Source: Pedobacter faecalis (GTDB taxonomy: Bacteria > Bacteroidota > Bacteroidia > Sphingobacteriales > Sphingobacteriaceae). From it: a stretch of 64,000 nucleotides of DNA. Positions 42,657 to 51,636 of the stretch are shown here, in pieces; position 1 is the stretch's first letter; each line of letters opens with the position of its first letter. Under the pieces are notes generated by a model. That model ran no database searches and had not been told where the DNA came from. It saw only the letters and a program-made list of their open reading frames with translations. The stretch spans positions 310,001 through 374,000 of the forward strand of contig NZ_JARXOW010000001.1 of assembly GCF_030182585.1 (NCBI RefSeq), in the 5' to 3' direction. A program made the position numbers and the translations under genes.

Positions 42657-43139
42657 TTAATTCGTGTTTTTGGCAATATTGACTACGAAATCGAGCACCG
42701 AATTTGCCGGTACCCGTTCGTTTGCAATATGTCCGTAACCGTAAAAGGATGGCAAGAACATACGGACAGTGCTGCCTTTTTTTACAAGCGGAAGAATGGC
42801 CTGCCACCCAAGCATAGCACCCTTTAAAGAGAATGTTTCTGGTGTTGAGCCGGTGGTTACAAACTCTGGTCCGTTTAATATTTTTCCTGTATAGGTGGCC
42901 GTTAGGGAACTGTTCAGTGTAATGGCCTCACCGTCTCCTTCCGTGGTAACCTGGTAAAATATGCCGGTATCTTCCTGTTTTATAACGGAAATACTGTTGG
43001 CTTTAACGTAGGCTCTTATGGCAGTAGTATCAATGTGAAACTGTGCAAGTTCATCGAAGGGTTCAACTTCATCTTTCTTGCAGGCTGCGATGCTGATCAT
43101 CACGCAGGCCAATATCAGGATGTGCTTCAGGTAGTTCAT
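42657..43139 (-). CDS. Lipoprotein FKBP-type peptidyl-prolyl isomerase
   Basis: This encodes 160 residues from the ATG at 43139. The signal peptide ends in a lipobox (ISIAACKKD, Cys near residue 20). The FKBP domain spans about 65-158: TATYTGKILNGPEF, then ILPLVKKGSTVRMFLPSFYGYG and the strand SVLDFVVNI. It would assist folding of exported proteins. Such lipoprotein FKBPs are frequent in Bacteroidota. It is divergent from the GH172 gene. Confidence 0.88.
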   Translation of the reverse strand: MNYLKHILILACVMISIAACKKDEVEPFDELAQFHIDTTAIRAYVKANSISVIKQEDTGIFYQVTTEGDGEAITLNSSLTATYTGKILNGPEFVTTGSTPETFSLKGAMLGWQAILPLVKKGSTVRMFLPSFYGYGHIANERVPANSVLDFVVNIAKNTN

Positions 43140-43212
43140 ATACAAATATACAAGTTAAGGATAATGTTTTTATATTGGTTTCGGAATATTCCGAAACACC
43201 AAATAAAACCAT

Positions 43213-44379
43213 ATGAAAAAGTTAGTCGCCTGCGCTGCATTATTATTTGCTGTATCGCACGCTGATGGGCAGACGCCTGAAAAGTTCAACGGACTTGACA
43301 TGAACCTGGGCAGTTTGTCGAGATTGTCTGATGCTAAAACCCGTTCTATAAGTCCCGAAAATTTTACCGGGGAAAAGGGAAAGGCTGCCATGGCTGATCC
43401 TGCGAAGCAGAAGGGTCAGCGTAATGTGGCAAATGCTGCGGATGCTGCGCGCGACCTGGGAGTAGGCTGGAAAGTGAATCCATTTATTATTGTAAAAAGT
43501 GGAGAAACGATCACCATTGCGGAAATGGAAGGTCCCGGAGCTATTCAACAAATCTGGATGACTCCTACAGGCAACTGGCAGTTTTCAATCCTCAGGTTTT
43601 ATTGGGACGACGAAAAGGAAGCATCTGTAGAATGTCCTGTAGGCGCATTTTTTGGAATGGGATGGGGAGAATACGCTCCTTTAAACTCTTTGCCGGTGAC
43701 CGTTAATCCAGGAAGTGCATTTAACTGTTACTGGAAGATGCCTTTCCGTAAGAAGTGCCGGATTACGCTCGAAAATATCAATCCGCGCGACGAGATGCGA
43801 CTGTATTACCAGGTGAACTATACTTTAACGACCGTAGGTGAAGACGAGGCTTATTTTCATGCGCAATATAGGCGTAGTAATCCCAACCTGACCTCAGTAC
43901 ACACCATTATAGACGGCATAAAGGGTAAAGGACATTATGTGGGGACCTACATGGGGCTGGGTGTGAATAATGTTGGCTGGTGGGGTGAAGGAGAGATTAA
44001 GTTCTATATGGATGGCGACAAAACCTATCCGACGATAGCCGGAACAGGTACGGAGGACTACTTTTGTGGTTCTTATAATTTTGACAGAGGCGGTAAATAT
44101 GTTGAGTTCAGCACACCTTATGCGGGCTTTCATCAGGTAATCCGTCCTGACGGCACTTACCGCTCACAGCAGCGCTTCGGTATGTATCGCTGGCATGTTA
44201 TGGATCCTATTCGTTTTGATAAAGATCTTAAGGTAACTATTCAGGACTTAGGATGGCGTGACGGTGGACGGTATCTGCCGCAAAAATCCGATATTGTGAC
44301 CGTAGCCTACTGGTATCAGCGTGAGCCTCATGCGCCTTTTCCTAAACTTCCGTCGAGAGATGATCTTGAGGTAAATTAG
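43213..44379 (+). CDS. Secreted GH172/DUF2961-family glycoside hydrolase
   Basis: The 388-residue protein has a signal peptide ending near residue 19 (AVSHADGQT). The DUF2961 core is recognised by KVNPFIIVKSGETITIAEMEGPG, IQQIWMTPTG, ASVECPVGAFFGMGWG, and PTIAGTGTEDYFCGSYNF (the acidic pair ED). GH172 enzymes act on arabinofuranose- or fructofuranose-containing glycans and assemble as trimers or hexamers. It has no SusCD partner here. It is divergent from the FKBP gene. Confidence 0.88.
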   Translation: MKKLVACAALLFAVSHADGQTPEKFNGLDMNLGSLSRLSDAKTRSISPENFTGEKGKAAMADPAKQKGQRNVANAADAARDLGVGWKVNPFIIVKSGETITIAEMEGPGAIQQIWMTPTGNWQFSILRFYWDDEKEASVECPVGAFFGMGWGEYAPLNSLPVTVNPGSAFNCYWKMPFRKKCRITLENINPRDEMRLYYQVNYTLTTVGEDEAYFHAQYRRSNPNLTSVHTIIDGIKGKGHYVGTYMGLGVNNVGWWGEGEIKFYMDGDKTYPTIAGTGTEDYFCGSYNFDRGGKYVEFSTPYAGFHQVIRPDGTYRSQQRFGMYRWHVMDPIRFDKDLKVTIQDLGWRDGGRYLPQKSDIVTVAYWYQREPHAPFPKLPSRDDLEVN

Positions 44380-44700
44380 ATAAAATAAAAAAAGGGTAGT
44401 TCCATCCAGACACAACCCTTTTCTAACCAAATATAAACCTGTATGAACGGTTTTCTCTTTTAATACAATCTCTGTACCAGTACATGAGATTGTGATTTAT
44501 TTTCTATCTATCAAACGCCTTTGTGAGCTTGTTATTACGTTCCGTAAAGGCTTTTGTTAGGACAAATATAAGTAATGCAACAATAGTGTACAATATACAC
44601 TAAGTTATATGACTTTAAACTAACAATTCTCGTGCCGGATAGCTTTGATTTTGTCAGCACCACAAATTAATTCTATTTTGGCGGCGTGAATACGCAAACA
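44380..44700. other. Intergenic region between GH172 and dgt
   Basis: No gene is supported over 320 bases. It holds a hairpin at 44466-44492 (CAATCTC/GAGATTG with an inner TGTAC/GTACA stem) and a palindrome at 44584-44602 (TAGTGTA-CAATA-TACACTA), which may be an operator for dgt. Confidence 0.5.
44584..44602. promoter_or_regulatory. Palindrome upstream of dgt
   Basis: TAGTGTA and TACACTA face each other across CAATA, about 100 bases before the dgt start. It is a possible repressor site. No promoter element was identified next to it. Confidence 0.3.
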
Positions 44701-46044
44701 ATGAACTGGGAGAAGCTGCTGTCGGCAAAGCGATGGGGCAGCGAAGATCGTTTCAAAGGCAATCAAAAAGAGGCGAGGTCGGAATTTCAGCGCGACTATG
44801 ATCGGATTATTTTTTCATCTCCTTTTCGGAGACTGCAAAATAAGACTCAGGTCTTTCCTTTGCCCGGGAGCGTTTTTGTGCATAATCGGCTTACCCATAG
44901 TCTTGAAGTGGCAAGTGTGGGCCGTTCGCTCGGCACGATATTTTATAATCGGATGCGCGACAGCGATCCTGACATAGACAACACTTGCCCTTTACTTGCT
45001 GAAATTGGAAATATCGTGGCATCGGCCTGTCTGGCGCATGACCTTGGGAACCCTGCATTCGGCCATTCGGGGGAATCGGCCATATCTTCCTACTTCATTA
45101 ATGGCGGCGGGCGTATCTATAAGGATCAGGTGAACGCGCAGCAGTGGAACGACCTTATACATTTTGAGGGTAACGCCAATGCCCTGAGGATACTTACGCA
45201 TCAGTTTAAGGGTAAGGGGTCGGGTGGATTTGCGCTAACGTACGCCACACTAGCCGCTATCGCGAAGTATCCATGCGCATCTTTGGCTGGTCACGATAAG
45301 ACAAAGGTCTACACGAAGAAGTATGGATATTTTGTTTCTGAGGAGAGTACTTTTGAGAAGCTGGCCATAGAAATGGGACTTATTCATGTGCAGCAGGATC
45401 CATCGGTATATATGCGGCATCCGCTGGTGTACCTTGTCGAGGCTGCAGACGATATTTGCTACAATATTATTGATCTGGAGGATGCGCATCGCCTTGGTAT
45501 ACTTAGCTACGAGGAGATTAAACAGTTGCTGCTGCCGTTGTGCAATGATGCCAATATAGAGAGGCGATTGGCTGAGATAGACGATCATGACGCGAGGATA
45601 ACGCTCATGCGTGCCAAGTCTATCAGTACGCTGATCGGCTTATGTTCTGAGGTTTTTTTCAACGAGCAAACGGCTATCCTTTCAGGCGAATTCAATAAAA
45701 GTTTAATGGATGCTATTCCGGCTACTTTCCATACGGTGATGAAAGATATTGAGCGCATATCTGTGAAGCGCATTTACAACGATTCATCAGTAGTCCAGAT
45801 TGAAGTGGCGGGCTACAAGGTCATGGAGGGTTTGTTGGAGGAATTTATTCCCGCGTATCTTGAGAACAAGTCGAAGTACCATAAAAAACTCATAGAACTT
45901 ATTCCAAGGCAGTTTCTAACCGATAGCACCGATCCTTACTCCAAAATCCAGAGTGTACTGGATTTCGTTTCGGGTATGACGGATATCTATGCTGTTGAGA
46001 TGTTCAGAAAGATAAAAGGCATTTCCTTCCCTTCAATCAGCTGA
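44701..46044 (+). CDS. dgt: dGTP triphosphohydrolase
   Basis: This encodes 447 residues from the ATG at 44701; a GTG at 44686 would add five. The HD-domain metal site is clear: HNRLTHSLEVASVGR near residue 65 and CLAHDLGNPAFGHSGE near 113. The start FSSPFRRLQNKTQVFPL is typical of the family. The enzyme hydrolyses dGTP (or other dNTPs) to the nucleoside and triphosphate, balancing nucleotide pools. The 3' end overlaps a convergent small gene by 12 bases. Confidence 0.93.
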   Translation: MNWEKLLSAKRWGSEDRFKGNQKEARSEFQRDYDRIIFSSPFRRLQNKTQVFPLPGSVFVHNRLTHSLEVASVGRSLGTIFYNRMRDSDPDIDNTCPLLAEIGNIVASACLAHDLGNPAFGHSGESAISSYFINGGGRIYKDQVNAQQWNDLIHFEGNANALRILTHQFKGKGSGGFALTYATLAAIAKYPCASLAGHDKTKVYTKKYGYFVSEESTFEKLAIEMGLIHVQQDPSVYMRHPLVYLVEAADDICYNIIDLEDAHRLGILSYEEIKQLLLPLCNDANIERRLAEIDDHDARITLMRAKSISTLIGLCSEVFFNEQTAILSGEFNKSLMDAIPATFHTVMKDIERISVKRIYNDSSVVQIEVAGYKVMEGLLEEFIPAYLENKSKYHKKLIELIPRQFLTDSTDPYSKIQSVLDFVSGMTDIYAVEMFRKIKGISFPSIS

Positions 46045-46278
46045 CAAGTTAAGATGTTTCTCGATGGCTTGTTCGATGTCAAGGAAAGCCTGGGCCGACA
46101 TGCTGCGTGTGCCGAAGTTTTCAATACTCCAGTTGCCTTCGGGGCAACGGTTGAGGATAATGGGATGCGGCTCGCCCGTTACCATCTCAACTTTAAAACG
46201 GTCGTTGTTTTCTGAGGCTGTAACAATGGCGTCAAGCTCAAGACAGCCTACGGTAAACGTGATCGGGAATATCTTCAT
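46033..46278 (-). CDS. Hypothetical small protein
   Basis: An 81-residue cytoplasmic protein, not recognised. It begins with a beta-rich part (FPITFTVGCLELDAIVTASE) and ends with a helix (AQAFLDIEQAIEKHLN). It follows the lipoprotein gene by 2 bases on the same strand, and so is likely co-expressed. Its end overlaps dgt by 12 bases. Confidence 0.6.
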   Translation of the reverse strand: MKIFPITFTVGCLELDAIVTASENNDRFKVEMVTGEPHPIILNRCPEGNWSIENFGTRSMSAQAFLDIEQAIEKHLNLSAD

Positions 46279-46280
46279 AT

Positions 46281-46919
46281 TTATTCGGCTTGTTTTATAA
46301 TCCCCTTTTGGGTCATGTCGTTAAATATTTTATCACTGAATTCGGTGGCTAGGGATTGTGGACTTGCAGGATCTACAGATCTGGCCTGCCCGGAGTAAAG
46401 GAGCTTGTCTGCATTCAGGTCATAGAAATTTGCCTCCAGCATAAAGTTGTTTGTGACCGTGTAATATCCTGGTTCGTAAATGCGGGTATACATCATGTTA
46501 TAGTATCCCCAAAACCGGTAAGGGCCGGGGTATATGCCCATCATTCCCGGAGTGTATCGCTTTTCTTTGCTCTTATCCAGAAGGGCAACGGTAAATGCAC
46601 CATCGTAGCCTTTTTCCTTGAGCTTGCTTAGGGCTGCTTTTTCTTCTAATTTTTCAAAAGCTTTGGGTCCGTATTCGGCATAGGCGGAACCGGCGTTTAT
46701 TCCGTAAGACTGCAGGCGCTTGACAATCACATTTTCTGTGTTTTCTCTTAAATTCCTGTCTCTGTCGCCCATCAACCCGATGACAAGCACTTTGTTGAAG
46801 CCTCGCAAAGAGGCATCAGGGGCGTTCCATGAGGAGACCAGTCTGGTGCTGCTGCAGGAGGAAACGATACATGTTACCACCGCACCGAAAATCAAACCCA
46901 ATTTATATATCCGTTTCAT
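46281..46919 (-). CDS. DUF4136-like lipoprotein
   Basis: This encodes 212 residues with a lipobox signal peptide (TCIVSSCSSTRL, Cys near residue 22). The body has the alternating alpha/beta plan of DUF4136-like or TolB-N-terminal-like lipoproteins: FNKVLVIGLMGDRDRN, VIVKRLQSYGINA, KGYDGAFTVALLD, then FMLEANFYDLNADKLLYSGQ. The role is unknown. It heads a two-gene unit with the small gene after it. Confidence 0.65.
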   Translation of the reverse strand: MKRIYKLGLIFGAVVTCIVSSCSSTRLVSSWNAPDASLRGFNKVLVIGLMGDRDRNLRENTENVIVKRLQSYGINAGSAYAEYGPKAFEKLEEKAALSKLKEKGYDGAFTVALLDKSKEKRYTPGMMGIYPGPYRFWGYYNMMYTRIYEPGYYTVTNNFMLEANFYDLNADKLLYSGQARSVDPASPQSLATEFSDKIFNDMTQKGIIKQAE

Positions 46920-47017
46920 AATATGAATATTTGCTTACAGGAATAACAATCCAGTAGAGGATTTGATTGCATTATTTACTAAACCCAATGTAAAATGGTT
47001 TGTTTATTACAAAAGGC

Positions 47018-47221
47018 ATGCCTTCAAGCGTTATTAAACATATAGATTATGATGCCGGTTTGAAAATACTTACGGTGGTGTTTCAGTCTGGAAAGGTATA
47101 TTATTACAAAAATGTACCGCAGGGTGCATATTTGTCGCTCAAAACTGCAAGATCGAAAGGCGCCTACCTCAACAAGTGCATAAAGGGCGTCTATGAATAC
47201 GAAAGCTCAGATCTGGACTAA
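47018..47221 (+). CDS. KTSC-domain protein
   Basis: The gene encodes 67 residues from the ATG at 47018 (MPSSVIKHIDYD). The KTSC domain fills it: LKILTVVFQSGKVYYYKNVPQGAYLSLKTA, then KGAYLNKCIKGVYEY. The domain is named for its KTSC motif, here KTAR-like, and is found in phage and bacterial proteins of unknown function. Confidence 0.82.
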   Translation: MPSSVIKHIDYDAGLKILTVVFQSGKVYYYKNVPQGAYLSLKTARSKGAYLNKCIKGVYEYESSDLD

Positions 47222-47256
47222 CCAAACCTGAGCTTTACAAGAACTAACTAAGTGCT

Positions 47257-47715
47257 TTAGTGACTTACGTGATCGCGCAGTGCTTTGATCTCATCATGCG
47301 ATCCACGAAGATCAAATTTTTGCTCCGATACAATTGTTCTAAGGTGTGCTGACAGACTTTCGTCTTCCAAAGCCATTTGATATGCTTTTTGAGCGGCGTC
47401 TTCCCCGAATTCGCAGTTGTTTAGTACTGTCTCGCGATCGTGTCCTGTAAACATCGCTTTTACATCCATCCAGGCACGGTATATTTTTCCGGAATTGGTT
47501 GTACCGGTTTCAACATCAGATCCAAGTACCTGTACTTCCTGTGCAAGTTCTGCTTTGAGGCGCTGACTTTGAACGATCATTTCGGTGAACAGTGTCTTAA
47601 GATCGCTGTCTTCGTCGCGGAGCTCTTCAATTGCTTTCTGATATCCGGCAACTCTGTCGTTGTTGATCTGGATCAGATCATTTAGAATTTCTGCATTTAC
47701 TTTATTGTTTTCCAT
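47257..47715 (-). CDS. PA2169/DUF2383-type four-helix bundle protein
   Basis: This encodes 152 residues from the ATG at 47715 (MENNKVNAEIL), chosen because the family starts here; a longer frame reaches 47796 and would overlap sodC. The ferritin-like helices hold NDLIQINNDRVAGYQKAIEEL, LFTEMIVQSQRL and ALEDESLSAHLRTIVSEQ. Related proteins are stress-induced, and their function is undefined. It lies downstream of sodC on the same strand, 58 bases away, suggesting a shared stress response. Confidence 0.82.
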   Translation of the reverse strand: MENNKVNAEILNDLIQINNDRVAGYQKAIEELRDEDSDLKTLFTEMIVQSQRLKAELAQEVQVLGSDVETGTTNSGKIYRAWMDVKAMFTGHDRETVLNNCEFGEDAAQKAYQMALEDESLSAHLRTIVSEQKFDLRGSHDEIKALRDHVSH

Positions 47716-47773
47716 GTCATTAAAGGTTTTGATGTATTTGTCTAACATCTCGACTTCGCAATGGTTTGTAAAA

Positions 47774-48298
47774 TTATTTTTTCTCGATGACGCCACAGCC
47801 TACTCGCGGACCAGAGTTGCCGGTTGGCTGAGTGGTGTAGTCGTCGGTTCCGCCATGTACGATAATTCCTCTGCCAATAATGCTGTTTACATCATTTTCT
47901 GTGACTGTCCACCGGTCGGTTACCACACTGATGTGACCTTTTCCGTTGCTGTCCAGCTGTATGTTCCCAATGTCCCCTGAGTGGTGGGCTCCAGAATCCC
48001 ATCTGCCATGGGGTTCCTTTGTGGGGTTCCAGTGGCCGTGGGCATTTTCGCCCATATTGCCACAATCGCCGTGTTCATGGAAGTGTACGGCCACAATACT
48101 GTCGGCCCGCGCCGGATAGTTAATTTCAAGTTCCATCCTGATTTTGTTGTCATCTTCGGCATAGAAGGTGGCCATCCCCATTTCTTTGTTATCGGCCGTA
48201 GCAGACAATTTCGCTGAGGCAATTTCGTGGTTGCCGCCAGCGCAGGAAGAAAGGAGCAGTGCGGCGCCCAATACGATAAGGCTTGAAAGATTTTTCAT
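47774..48298 (-). CDS. sodC: Cu/Zn superoxide dismutase lipoprotein
   Basis: The 174-residue product has a lipobox signal peptide (LLLSSCAGG). Copper ligands are seen in VHFHEHGDC and HGG near the end; the zinc site is formed by HGHWNP, the histidines in GAHHSGD and the Asp. Two cysteines (HGDCGN and RVGCGV) can form the structural disulfide. It removes superoxide outside the cytoplasm. It is divergent from the M1 peptidase. Confidence 0.93.
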   Translation of the reverse strand: MKNLSSLIVLGAALLLSSCAGGNHEIASAKLSATADNKEMGMATFYAEDDNKIRMELEINYPARADSIVAVHFHEHGDCGNMGENAHGHWNPTKEPHGRWDSGAHHSGDIGNIQLDSNGKGHISVVTDRWTVTENDVNSIIGRGIIVHGGTDDYTTQPTGNSGPRVGCGVIEKK

Positions 48299-48357
48299 AG
48301 TGAATATATTTTGATTTATATAGAAACATGGAGAACATATAATAGTTTCAGTTGTTA

Positions 48358-48365
48358 TATATTTG
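48358..48365 (+). promoter_or_regulatory. Promoter element for the M1 peptidase
   Basis: TATATTTG matches TAnnTTTG and lies 35 bases before the ATG at 48401. Confidence 0.45.
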
Positions 48366-48400
48366 GGTACTAAAAACCCGGGGGATTCGTTTAAAACCGC

Positions 48401-49981
48401 ATGAGAAAATTCTTATTTATGCTTATCTTTTCGATAAGCGCTGTTGCGTTCGGACAGGAAAATTACTGGCAGCAGCAGGTTAACTACAACATCGATGTAA
48501 CGCTGAATGATCAGGACAAGTCGCTTAAAGGATTTGAAAAGATCGTTTACAAAAACAATTCGCCGCAGACGCTTGATTTTATCTGGTTTCATATATGGCC
48601 AAATGCTTACAAGCACGATTCGACGGCGCTGTTTAAGCAGATTAAGAATGATACCGCTCGCGTAAAAAAGGCTGGGAACGTTACGCATGGCTATATCGAT
48701 CAATTATCTTTTAAGGCGGATGGTAAGGTTGCCGGCACGGAGCCCCATCCGAATCCGCAGTATATTGATGTGTTGAAGGTTAAACTCAACAATCCGCTTA
48801 AACCTGGAGATTCGGTGGTTATTACAACCGACTTCCGGGTAAAGCTGCCATCGTATTTTTCTAGGTCGGGCTTTGCTGATGGTCAGTTTATGGCTTGCCA
48901 GTGGTACCCTAAACCTGCAGTTTATGATAAGGACGGTTGGCATGAGTTTCCTTACCTTGACATGGGGGAGTTTTATGCTGATTATGGCAACTTCAGGGTG
49001 AATATTACAGTCCCCTCCGCTTATGTGGTTGGTGCAACGGGTGAACTGAAGTCGGCAGCGGAACTTGCCCAGTATAAGAAAATCGGCGCAAGCAATGCTT
49101 CGAACAGAACCAAGCGTCCGCAGTTATATGTTCCATCGGGCAAGGCTGCCACTAAAACGTTGACTTACGTAGCAGAAAACGTTCCCGATTTTGCCTGGTT
49201 TGCCGACAAAAAGTTTGTGATACAGTACGATACGGCAAAGCTTGGTTCAGGAAAGATCATTGATGTTTTTAATTACTATCACGATAAAACCCCAACGATC
49301 TGGAATAATAGCATTGATTATACAAAAGATGCTGTTAAGAAATACAGCGGTTGGATTGGAGAGTATGAGTATCCGGTAGTACAGGTTGTTGAGGGGCCGG
49401 CAAACAATTCAAGCGGGGGTATGGAGTATCCAATGATCACATTGATTACCAGTCCGGACGCCAAAAAGGAGTCGCTCGATGCGGTGATTGCACACGAGGT
49501 TGGGCATAACTGGTTTATGAGTATGCTGGGATCGAATGAGCGCAAGCATACCTGGCTGGACGAAGGTCTTAATACCTACTTCCAGTTTAGATATGAGGCT
49601 GAAAAATATAGATTGAATTCACTATTCGGGGATGCAATACCGGCGGAGATCCGAGCCCTTCCTGAAAGGGAGTTTCTGCAAAGTCTTTACGGTGCGCTGA
49701 GCAGCGTTCCGATGGATTCCCCAATTGATATACCGGCCGACCAATTTAAATCGTCTGAAGAGTATGGGCTTATCTCTTATGTGAAGACAGCGTTGTGGCT
49801 ATTCATCCTGGAAAGTCAGGTGGGTAGAGAGAAAATGGACGCTGCATTTAAGAGCTATTTCAGCAAATGGAAACATAAACATCCCCAGCCTAAGGACTTG
49901 CAGCAAGCTCTAGAAACGAGTTTGGGGATACCACTCGACAACTATTTTAACCTGCTTCATAAAGAGGGGGCGTTCAAGTAG
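48401..49981 (+). CDS. Secreted M1-family metallopeptidase
   Basis: This 526-residue protein has a signal peptide ending near residue 19 (SAVAFGQ). The M1 zinc site HEVGHNW lies near residue 366, with the second Glu ligand in HTWLDEGLN 19 residues later. The N-terminal beta domain (YNIDVTLNDQDKSLKGFEKIVYKN) fits. The exopeptidase motif GxMEN appears as SGGMEYP. It would cleave peptides in the periplasm or at the surface. The C-terminal helical domain is short compared with aminopeptidase N. Confidence 0.9.
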   Translation: MRKFLFMLIFSISAVAFGQENYWQQQVNYNIDVTLNDQDKSLKGFEKIVYKNNSPQTLDFIWFHIWPNAYKHDSTALFKQIKNDTARVKKAGNVTHGYIDQLSFKADGKVAGTEPHPNPQYIDVLKVKLNNPLKPGDSVVITTDFRVKLPSYFSRSGFADGQFMACQWYPKPAVYDKDGWHEFPYLDMGEFYADYGNFRVNITVPSAYVVGATGELKSAAELAQYKKIGASNASNRTKRPQLYVPSGKAATKTLTYVAENVPDFAWFADKKFVIQYDTAKLGSGKIIDVFNYYHDKTPTIWNNSIDYTKDAVKKYSGWIGEYEYPVVQVVEGPANNSSGGMEYPMITLITSPDAKKESLDAVIAHEVGHNWFMSMLGSNERKHTWLDEGLNTYFQFRYEAEKYRLNSLFGDAIPAEIRALPEREFLQSLYGALSSVPMDSPIDIPADQFKSSEEYGLISYVKTALWLFILESQVGREKMDAAFKSYFSKWKHKHPQPKDLQQALETSLGIPLDNYFNLLHKEGAFK

Positions 49982-50056
49982 TATCATATTGTTGTTTTAA
50001 CGCCATATAATCTAAATCAAAAGGCTTTGAAGTGCGTTTAATTTGCTGAAGAATCG

Positions 50057-50064
50057 TACTTTTG
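50057..50064 (+). promoter_or_regulatory. Promoter element for mqo
   Basis: TACTTTTG matches TAnnTTTG and lies 15 bases before the ATG at 50080, giving a very short leader. Confidence 0.5.
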
Positions 50065-50079
50065 CACAAAATTTCGGAA

Positions 50080-51594
50080 ATGACAGGTAAGACTAGTAAT
50101 CAGGAGCAAACGGTTGATGTGATATTGATTGGCGCTGGGATCATGAGCGCTACTTTGGGTGTATTGTTGAAAGAATTGCAGCCTGATCAGACTATTGAGA
50201 TTTTTGAAAGGTTAGATGTAGCTGCTGCAGAGAGTTCAGACGCCTGGAACAACGCCGGTACAGGGCACTCTGCGTTTTGCGAATTGAATTATACACCGCA
50301 ACGTGCGGATGGTACCGTTGAAACAAAGAAGGCTGTTTCTATTGCCGAGTCTTACGAGGTATCAAAGCAATTCTGGACCTTCCTGGTGAAGCACGGACTT
50401 GTGGGATCGCCGGCAGATTTTATAAAGCCCATTCCGCATATCAGCTTTGTGTGGGGGGAGAAAAATGTTGAATTTTTGCGTGAACGTTATAATAAGCTTC
50501 AGGAATGCAGGCTTTTTGAGGGAATGGTTTACTCTGAAGATCCGAAACAATTGGCTGAATGGATGCCTATTGTAATGGAAGAAAGGGACAGTAGCCAGAA
50601 AGTTGCGGCAACTTGTATGGATCTTGGGACTGACGTCAATTTTGGATCTCTAACAAGAATGATGTTTGGTCACCTGCAAAAGCAGGAGAATGTAAACATG
50701 TATTTCGCTCATGAGGTCCGCAAGTTGAAACAAAAGGATGGACTGTGGCACGTTAAAGTTAAGGATGAGACGAGCGGCAATAAACGTACATTAAAAGCTA
50801 AATTTGTGTTCATAGGCGCCGGAGGCGGATCTTTGCCATTGCTTGAGAAATCAGGGATTCCTGAGGGTAATGGTTTTGGCGGTTTCCCGGTGAGCGGGCA
50901 GTGGTTGAAGTGCACCAATCCGGAGGTGATTGAGCAGCACAATGCCAAGGTGTACGGCAAAGCTTCTGTAGGCGCGCCGCCTATGTCGGTACCGCACCTC
51001 GATACCAGGATGATCGACGGGAAAAAAGCGCTTCTGTTTGGCCCATATGCCGGGTTCTCTACGCGCTTCTTGAAGCACGGCTCGTTATTAGATCTGCCTT
51101 TGTCGATTAAGATCAACAATATACGTCCGATGATCGCTGCTGGCTTAGATAACCTGCAGCTGACCAAATACCTGATTGACCAGGTGAGGCAATCGCCAGA
51201 GGACAGGCTAGAAGCCTTAAAGGAATACTTACCAACGGCAAGGATGGAAGATTGGCAGCTTGAGACTGCCGGGCAACGTGTGCAGGTGATCAAGAAAGAT
51301 GAGAAACATGGGGGTATACTAGAGTTCGGTACGGAAGTGGTGACAGCTGCCGACGGATCGATCGCGGCATTGCTTGGTGCTTCCCCGGGGGCGTCAACAG
51401 CGGTATCTATCATGCTGACTTTAATGGAGCGTTGCTTCCCTGAACGCGTCAATTCGCCAGAATGGCAACGTAAACTGCAGGATATGATTCCGTCGTACGG
51501 ACAAAAACTGAGCGACAATCCTGAACTTCTGGACTCAGTCCGTAATGAAACATCCGCTGCTTTAGGACTACAGCCAAAGTCGGTGGCAGGATAG
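50080..51594 (+). CDS. mqo: Malate:quinone oxidoreductase
   Basis: This encodes 504 residues from the ATG at 50080. FAD binding is shown by VILIGAGIMSATLGVLL, and the family by SSDAWNNAGTGHSAFCELNYTP, KPIPHISFVWG, FVFIGAGGGSLPLLEKSGIPE and the C-terminal LLGASPGASTAVSIML. It oxidises malate to oxaloacetate at the inner membrane and passes electrons to quinone, replacing or adding to the soluble dehydrogenase of the TCA cycle. It is followed by an AsmA-like gene after 42 bases. Confidence 0.96.
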   Translation: MTGKTSNQEQTVDVILIGAGIMSATLGVLLKELQPDQTIEIFERLDVAAAESSDAWNNAGTGHSAFCELNYTPQRADGTVETKKAVSIAESYEVSKQFWTFLVKHGLVGSPADFIKPIPHISFVWGEKNVEFLRERYNKLQECRLFEGMVYSEDPKQLAEWMPIVMEERDSSQKVAATCMDLGTDVNFGSLTRMMFGHLQKQENVNMYFAHEVRKLKQKDGLWHVKVKDETSGNKRTLKAKFVFIGAGGGSLPLLEKSGIPEGNGFGGFPVSGQWLKCTNPEVIEQHNAKVYGKASVGAPPMSVPHLDTRMIDGKKALLFGPYAGFSTRFLKHGSLLDLPLSIKINNIRPMIAAGLDNLQLTKYLIDQVRQSPEDRLEALKEYLPTARMEDWQLETAGQRVQVIKKDEKHGGILEFGTEVVTAADGSIAALLGASPGASTAVSIMLTLMERCFPERVNSPEWQRKLQDMIPSYGQKLSDNPELLDSVRNETSAALGLQPKSVAG

Positions 51595-51636
51595 CCAAAC
51601 AAATTCAGGTGTTAAGCGTTTGATGATAAACGCTAT

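Noticed and set aside
50709..51602. A 297-codon minus-strand frame opposite mqo
   Set aside because: A shadow of the conserved mqo gene; rich in Ser, Pro and Cys with no domain, and no promoter.
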